Positions 57,571-64,000 of a DNA stretch of 64,000 nt are shown piece by piece. A program made the position numbers and the translations under genes. The stretch comes from Dactylonectria macrodidyma (Eukaryota > Ascomycota > Sordariomycetes > Hypocreales > Nectriaceae), in assembly GCA_020744425.1 (NCBI GenBank), contig JAGMUV010000004.1, positions 3,348,001-3,412,000 on the forward strand, written 5' to 3'. The first letter of the stretch is position 1. Each line of letters begins with the position of its first letter. The notes under the pieces are model-generated. The model searched no databases and had not been told where the DNA came from. It saw only the letters and a program-made list of their open reading frames with translations.

Positions 57571-58678
57571 CGCTATTAAAACCACTATTCGGACTTTTGT
57601 TTCTACGCTGCCGCGTTTCTATACAGTCACGTGTTTGCATTGCTTGAGTTGTCTTAAGACGAAGGACTCGATTGATTAGTCGACCTAGTTATAGATAGAC
57701 TCTTATCCCTCCTCCCTTAACCACTAGGAACTAACCTTCCTCCGCCAAATCCTTTAACCGTTCTAGGATTCCCTTGGTTTCTAACGCGTCACTCCTTCAG
57801 CTACATATTGATCAGCATAACGTCGGCCTATAACTACATGACCCATGCATTATAGCTCTTTAGGTTATTAAGGAAGGCGTTATTAATAGTTATTATTTCC
57901 TTCTATTTCTCCCTTTAAGCCAATTCTTCTAATAAGACTTACTCTATCTTAATCTATCGGATTATATCCTCATCTAGTAAGGCTTATAAGAATAGGTTCT
58001 CTTAGAGGATATAGCAATTAAAGATCGCTAGTTAGATAAGCCTCTTATAACTAGGCTAGCTGAACTCAGCCTCTGTTATGCATTCTAGGCTAGATAGGCA
58101 AGATGCTCTTTATAGTCTAGGAAGCAGGCTTTGATCTTCTTCGATTCTTTTAGCTAGTGTATATATAAGACGATTCTTATATACTAGTATTAGTAAGGGT
58201 CCGCCGGGCTGTCGCGCGATGCACTGCACGCGCATTGTGTCGTTTGTTTGGTTAGGGGGGGTCATTTTGAATTACGATCGGGAATTGCAAAGCGTTGAAT
58301 TGCGACTTGGAATTGCGACGAGCTTGGAATGCGACGAATGCAGAGGTCACCCTCACGGGGCTTTTATCACATGACGATTTTGCCTTCTGACATCTAGCTT
58401 TTCTATCTAGCTTTTCCATCTAGCTTTCCTATCTAGCTTTTCTATCTAGCTTTTCTATCTAACTTTCTAGCTGCTTGACGCATCTCGAAGGGTTGATTGG
58501 GATAGCAAGGCGTGCACTATGATATAGTAGAAACTCTAGTCATTCTGAGTTGCTGTTGCCTTAGGCTTGGGTTTTAAGCCCTCATACTGTTATTCACTAT
58601 TAGTTATTATTATTTTTTTTACTATTTAATCTCTAGCCCCTCTCTAAGTATGCGCTACTAAAGGACTATAACCTTAAT
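57571..58678 (+). mobile_element. 1.1-kb retroposon-like family, copy 3 (variant centre)
   Basis: Starts cgctattaaaaccactattc and ends aaggactataaccttaat, with flanking repeats of up to 15 bp (atatatttaatatta). The first 210 bp and the last 400 bp match the other copies. The middle (about 57780-58240) is different sequence, and 58195-58345 is unusually GC-rich for this block. The minisatellite has six units near 58397-58470. Confidence 0.75.
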
Positions 58679-58877
58679 ATATTTAATATTAATTTAAGAT
58701 TTATATTATAATAAGACCTTTATAATAGTTATAAAGAATGATATTATAGTAAATATATAATAAATAGATATAGAATGATTAATAAGTAAAGAAAGTAAAA
58801 AAAAGAGAGAAGATAATAAGAAAGTATATATAAAGTAAGAAGAAAGGAATATAGTAAGAAAATAAGTATATAAAATT

Positions 58878-59952
58878 ATTAAGGTTATAGTCCTTAGTAG
58901 CGCATACTTAGAGAGGGGCCAGAGGTTAAATAGTTAAAAAAAAAATATAACTAATAGTAAATAATAGTATAAAAGCCTAAAACCTAAGCCTAAGGCAATA
59001 ATAACTTAGAATAACTAGAGTTTCTATTATATTAAAGTATAAGCCTTACTATTCTATTTAACCCTTTAAGATGCATTATTAAAAAAGCTAGATAGAAAAG
59101 CTAGATAGAAAAGCTAGATAGAAAAGCTAAATATTAAAAAGCAAAATCATTATATAATAAAAGCCTTATAAGAGTTCATTATATTCTAAGCTTATTATAA
59201 TTCTAATTATATTATAATTTAATTACCTTTTTATAATTCTAATTATATTATAATTTAACTTATTAAAGACTAACTCTTTATAATCTAATTAACTTATAAT
59301 AAATACTATAATAAATATTTAATATAATATATTTTATACTTTTAATAATTTAGATTTTAATAATTATTATACTCTTTTTATATATAATTTAAATACTAAG
59401 CTTAATAAAGATATAAAAACCTTTAATAAACTAAAGGCTATAATAATAAATTATAGTTTTAAAGAAATTAGAATTATTAAGACTTAATAACTTTCTAATA
59501 GTTAGTAAGTCATTTTAATAATCTTTAAGATTAAAGTATTTTTAAGACTATACTTTTTTAAAAGTAATTAATAATTTAAGAACTAGATTAAAAATAAATA
59601 ATACTTCTTAAGATAATTAATAATAAAGCTAATAATTAAAATATTTTTAAAAGAAATAGTATTTTTAAAGTTATTAATTAATATTAATAAAAAGTAAATA
59701 ATATAAGTTATAAGTAATATAATTATTATTAATATATAAAAGGATTAAGAATAATAAAAGGATATAATAAAAAGAGATTTTATTAATATAAAAAAGGAAG
59801 GATAAGAGTCTATTTATAATTAGGTTAATTAATTAATTAAGTCTATTATTTTATAATAATTTAAGTAATATAAATATATAATTATATAAAAATATAATAA
59901 TAAGGAATATAATAATATAGAAATAAAAGTCTGAATAGTAGTTTTAATAGTA
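58878..59952 (-). mobile_element. 1.1-kb retroposon-like family, copy 4 (inverted)
   Basis: Reverse-oriented copy: it begins attaaggttatagtccttag and ends tagttttaatagta, with flanking repeat gtatataaaattat. The minisatellite has four units near 59087-59135 (gctagatagaaaa on the plus strand). Only 199 bp separate it from copy 3, forming an inverted pair. Confidence 0.75.
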
Positions 59953-60236
59953 GTATATAAAATTATATAAAGTTAAAAAAAGGAAAATAATAATTATAAG
60001 TAATATAAAGAATAGAAATACTATAAATTTAAGTAAAGTAAGGCTATATAATTAGTAAATATTAGTTAAATACTTAGACTAATAATAAATACTAGACTTA
60101 TAATTCCTATTATTTATACTCTATAGTATATAGCGAATATACACTAAATGCATAGATAAATAATGACCTTATTACCTAGATAATAGAAGTATAAGAATCA
60201 CGCCTTAGAATAAGGCTTAAGAAAGAAGGAGATAAT

Positions 60237-60411
60237 TATAAGAGTTAGAGCCGATAGAGCTATGGGCTTATCAGATAAGAGGCTACATAACATAGGCTAG
60301 ACTAGCTCTTCAGCGAGGGCTCGCTAAGCACTCGCTAAGTGAACACTTATACACCACCTTATACCTACCTTCAGCTCTCTTGTGTAATACCTTGACAGAC
60401 CAACCCTTACA
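60237..60411 (+). repeat. Right (3') LTR of the large gypsy element
   Basis: 175 bp, far less mutated than its partner at 36102; cactcgctaagtgaacactt still has its CpG and CpA. It is followed by the 5-bp duplication ttata at 60412-60416. Confidence 0.85.
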
Positions 60412-60416
60412 TTATA

Positions 60417-63400
60417 ATATTAGTTATTTTACTTTTAGTTTTAATTTTAAAGAATATTTTAAAGATATTTTGATTTATAATATATATATTAAGAAATTTT
60501 AAAGTAGCTTACTTATTTATTTAGCTTACTTACTTATTAAGTATATTAAACTAACTTATAAATATAATTATTATATATTAAGTAATAAGAACAAGCTATT
60601 ATAATACTTATAATTCTTATTAATACTAGCTTTAACTCTTTTAAAAGTAAGAGAATTATACTTGAATATAAACCTTAGGATCTTAATAAAGATTAAAATA
60701 TAAATTTATTTAAAAATAAAGATAAAGAAATTATTATACTTTATATTAAAAACTAATGTTTTAATAATAAAATAATTAATATATTTAAACTAAACTATAA
60801 TATATATAAATATTATAAAGCATAGTTTATACTCCTTAGAGCTTAATAAAGCCTAAATATTATAAATATTATTATTACTTTTAAAATATAAATTATAGAA
60901 TTAATTATAATTTAAATAACTATTAAAATTAAATAGTAATATTAAATAAAATAATTTATTAATTTTAATATATTAGCTTAATAAGCTTAATTTTATAATA
61001 TTAAAAAGACCTTTAAATTATTAATATTAATTAAGTTTAATAGTATTTTTAGAGACTTTTATAAGTATTTTATATAATTTAAATTATATTTTATATATTA
61101 CTTTATTATATTTATAAGTAAAAAACTAAAGGTTAAATATATAATAAGTTTATTTAAAAAAAAAAGCTTTATAAATATTTAAATTAGTTTTAAAAGACTT
61201 TATTAAAAACCTTTATAATAATTATTATATTAAAATTAATAATTTTTTTAAAAACTTCTAATTATATATAAAAAGACTTTTTAATACTCATAATAAATAA
61301 AATAAAAAATATAATACTTTTTAAATAATTTAAAAACTAAAATAATATAAAGTAATATTAAAATATTTTACAAAATTTAAATACTTTTTAATTAAGCTTA
61401 ATCAAAATAAAGATATTATAATTAATAGGTTTTATTAAAGATTTAAAAATAATATTAAAATTAAGGTTTTTAAAATACTAAAACTATTTATTATTTTTAG
61501 TATTTATATTTAATTATATATTATAATTAATAATAAATACTTTGAATATAAAATAGAATAAAATAAAAGAAATTATATTAAAAATAGAAATTAAAAAAAT
61601 AAACTTAATTAAAAAAGATAATATAGTTAATATATAATTTATAATATTATAATAAGACTTATAAAACTTAGAGTAATATAATAATAAAGAAAAAAGATAT
61701 TTAAATATTATAATTATAATAAATTAAAATACTTCTTTTAAGATTATAAAAAACTTAAAAAAGAAAAAGAAATATTTAAATTTATTATTATTATACTTAC
61801 TTATAATATTAATTTAATTAAAAAAGGAAATAATCTTCTTATTTAATCTATTAATATAACCTAGAGTGATTATAATAGATAATTTAATAAAGTATAATAA
61901 AAATAAGACTTAATAAAAGACTTAAGATATAAAAGAATGTTTTAATAAAGGCTAATTTAATAAGACTAAATTTAAAAATAAGTAAAAAGTTTTTTTTTAA
62001 ATATTAGTATTAATAAATATAAAAAGAAGAAAATAATTTTAAAATATATAAATAATAATTATAAATAGAATAAGAAGTAATTTAGTAATATTAAGAAAGG
62101 AAAGAAAAAGAATTAGAATAGAAAATCTAAAATAAGATAATTAGAAAGTAAAAGCTAATTCTTAAAAGATAAATTCTAAATTAATTAAGAATTATATTCT
62201 AATTTAATAATAAAATATATATTATTATTATAATTTATTAACTTAAAGAATTATTAATATAAATAAAAGACTTTAATAAACATAATATATATTATTCTCT
62301 ATATTAATTAATAATATAAAGTAATTATATATTATATTACTATTTAATATAATAAGTTATCTTTTACTAACTTACTATTAGAAAGTAAAGTATTATTAAA
62401 GTATACTAATTATTACTTATTTACTAGGTTTTAATATATTAAGTTATTAATTAAGAATATTATATTAAAAGAGCTAAGTATATAATTAAAAATAAAGATA
62501 TTCTTATGTTAATAAATAAATACTTAAAAGTAAATAATAAACTTTCAAGTATTATTTTAAAAGAATAAATTATATTAATATATATAAAAAAAATATTTAA
62601 ATTTAATAATTTATTAAAAAATATAAGACTTTATAAAAAGATTATATATATATTTAAGCTTTATATTAAAATAATAAATAAAATTTATAAAACCTAATTA
62701 AATAATAATTTAAAAAAGACAATCCTAAAGTATATTAAAAATACTAAAAATATATAAAGATCTTTTACTATTAAAACTACTATTCAGACTTTTATTTTTA
62801 CACTACTGCATTTCTTATTATTACATTTCTATATTATATATTTATATTACTTAAGTTATTATAAAATGAAAGACTTAATTAATTAATTAACCTAATTATA
62901 AATAGACTCTTATCCTTCTTCTTTTAATTATTAAGAACTTATTAATAAAACCTCTTTTTATTATATTCTTTTATTATTCTTAGTCTTTTTATATATTAAT
63001 AATAATTATATTATTTATAATTTATATTATTTACTTTTTATTAATATTAACTAATAATTCTAAAAACACTATTTTTTTTAAAGATATTTTAATTATTAGC
63101 TTTATTATTTATTATTTTAAAAAGTATTATTTATTTTTAATTTAGTTTTTAAATTATTACTTACTTTTAAAAAAGTATAATCTTAAGAATACTTTAATCT
63201 TAAAGATTATTAAAGTAACTTACTATTAAAAAGTTATTAAATTTTAATAATTCTAATTTCTTTAAAATTATAATTTATTATTATAGTCTTTAGCTTATTA
63301 AAGGTTTTTATATTCTTATTAAGCTTAGTATTTAAATTATATATAAAAAGAGTATAGTAATTATTAAAACTTAAGTTATTAAAAGTATAAAATATATTAT

Positions 63401-64000
63401 ATTAAATATTTATTATAATATTTATTATAAGTTAATTAGATTATAAAGAGTTAGTTTTTAATAAGTTAAATTATAATATAATTAGAATTATAAAAAGTTA
63501 AATTATAACTTAAAATTATAATAAGCTTAGAATATAATAAATATAGAGCCTTTATAGAGCTTTTATTATATAATGATTTTGCCTTCTGATATTTAGCTTT
63601 TCTATCTAGCTTTTCTGTCTAGCTTTTCTGTCCAGCTTTTCTATTTAGCTTTTCTATCTAGCTTTTCTATCTAGCTTTTCTATCTAGCTTTTCTAGTAAT
63701 GCATCTTAAAGGGTTAAATAGGATAGTAAGGCTTATACCTTAATATAGTAAAAACTCTAGTCATTCTGAATTACTATTGCCTTAGGCTTAGGTTTTAGGC
63801 CTTTATATTATTATTTACTATTAATTATATATTTTTTTTAACTATTTAATCTCAGGCCTCTCTCTAAGTGTATGCTACTAAGGACTATAACTTTAATATA
63901 AAGATCTTATAAGCTTTATATATTTTATAAAAAAGCTTAAATAAAATTACTTTTAAATATAAATAAAGAGTTAATTAATAATAAAACCTTATAAATTAAA
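60417..64000 (+). mobile_element. Third Ty3/gypsy element, gag region, interrupted and truncated by the window end
   Basis: Plus-strand translation at about 61040-61200 resembles retrotransposon gag (F-R-D-F-Y-K-Y-F and a Y-x-I-S-L-F-K run). At about 61700-61755 a zinc knuckle is readable with its cysteines turned to tyrosine (Y-N-Y-N-K-L-K-Y...D-Y). No LTR was identified. A family copy is inserted at 62766-63897 and similar AT-rich sequence resumes after it. Everything is heavily mutated. Confidence 0.55.
62766..63897 (+). mobile_element. 1.1-kb retroposon-like family, copy 5
   Basis: Starts tactattaaaactactattc (the mutated form of the family start) and ends aaggactataactttaat. Flanking direct repeat is atataaagatctt. 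It has eight minisatellite units near 63592-63695, the most of any copy. Confidence 0.75.

Larger units (their letters stand above)
36102..60411 (+). mobile_element. Ty3/gypsy chromovirus-like retrotransposon, split by nested insertions
   Basis: Flanking 175-bp direct repeats (36102-36276 and 60237-60411) begin TATAAGAG (from TGTAAGAG) and end in C/T-TTAYA. The 5 bp outside them are ttata on both sides, a target duplication. A purine tract (agaaagaaggaga) precedes the right LTR, fixing the plus orientation. Plus-strand remains follow gypsy order: RT from about 45929 with catalytic Y-L-D-N at 46222-46252 (Asp to Asn), integrase C-terminal part about 54320-54500 (with Y-N-N-S), and a chromodomain-like stretch about 54940-55060. 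Removing the insertions (36697-44098, about 47050-53195, 55065-56254, 57571-58678 and 58878-59952) leaves about 7.4 kb, a normal gypsy length. Every frame is full of stops, so the element is dead. Confidence 0.8.
34870..64000. repeat. AT-rich, RIP-type mutated transposon block
   Basis: From about 34870 base composition changes within a few tens of bases to long runs of A and T. TpA is everywhere while CpA, TpG, CpG and GpC-rich words are scarce, except in a few younger patches (39.15-40.2, 47.1-47.2, 52.2-53.1, 55.1-55.4, 57.57-58.6 and 60.24-60.41 kb). Translations carry stops at Gln and Trp positions and Asn for Asp in retrotransposon motifs. Both strands are affected alike, the mark of repeat-induced point mutation. 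No host gene was recognised inside. The block continues past the window end. Confidence 0.9.

Noticed and set aside
39160..58678. Copies of the 1.1-kb family as LTRs of one long retrotransposon
   Set aside because: Each copy has its own 11-15 bp flanking repeat, one is inverted, and known gypsy LTR pairs with 5-bp duplications explain the elements around them.

Overview
The window is nuclear DNA of a filamentous ascomycete (Pezizomycotina). The genes have short GT-AG introns of about 47-127 bp. The families are typical of these moulds: a Zn2Cys6 regulator, a Dal5-type MFS transporter, a NACHT (NLR-type) fragment, a fungal secreted phospholipase A2, a class II-type peroxidase and a Ser/Thr-rich GPI-type subtilase. 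I cannot name the species; Eurotiomycetes or another class with RIP-mutated AT-rich blocks would fit.

Positions 1 to about 34.87 kb have ordinary composition and carry the genes. In order they are: a CAS1-like O-acetyltransferase (+, 5' end outside the window); a glutathione-dependent formaldehyde-activating enzyme (-); a small unassigned reading frame (+); a Cys-rich GPI-type surface protein (+); a phytanoyl-CoA dioxygenase-like enzyme (-) directly downstream of a seven-exon Zn2Cys6 regulator (-) that appears frameshifted; a secreted peroxidase (+); a GH3 glycosidase (-); a 1661-residue subtilase (-); a phospholipase A2 (+); and a small acidic protein with an internal duplication (+). Several products are secreted or surface-bound and degradative, but nothing shows a biosynthetic cluster. 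Close to the AT-rich block the genes are broken. A Dal5-like transporter has two CAG-to-TAG stops and a frameshifting deletion, and a NACHT fragment has a TGG-to-TAG stop and frameshifts. All three stops are the CpA-to-TpA type expected from RIP (repeat-induced point mutation).

From about 34.87 kb to the end the DNA is extremely AT-rich, nearly without open frames, and made of nested transposons decayed by C-to-T changes on both strands. The stack can be resolved. A plus-strand Ty3/gypsy chromovirus-like element spans 36102-60411, with 175-bp LTRs and a TTATA target duplication on both sides. Inside it sit a minus-strand gypsy element (36697-44098, 193-bp LTRs, TTAAT duplications), an unassigned insert of about 6 kb (about 47.05-53.2 kb) and three copies of a 1.1-kb retroposon-like family. 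A fourth copy lies inside the minus-strand gypsy element and a fifth lies in a third gypsy element right of 60.4 kb. All five copies have 11-15 bp target duplications and a 13-bp minisatellite of 4-8 units. This family and the unassigned insert are the least familiar parts of the window.
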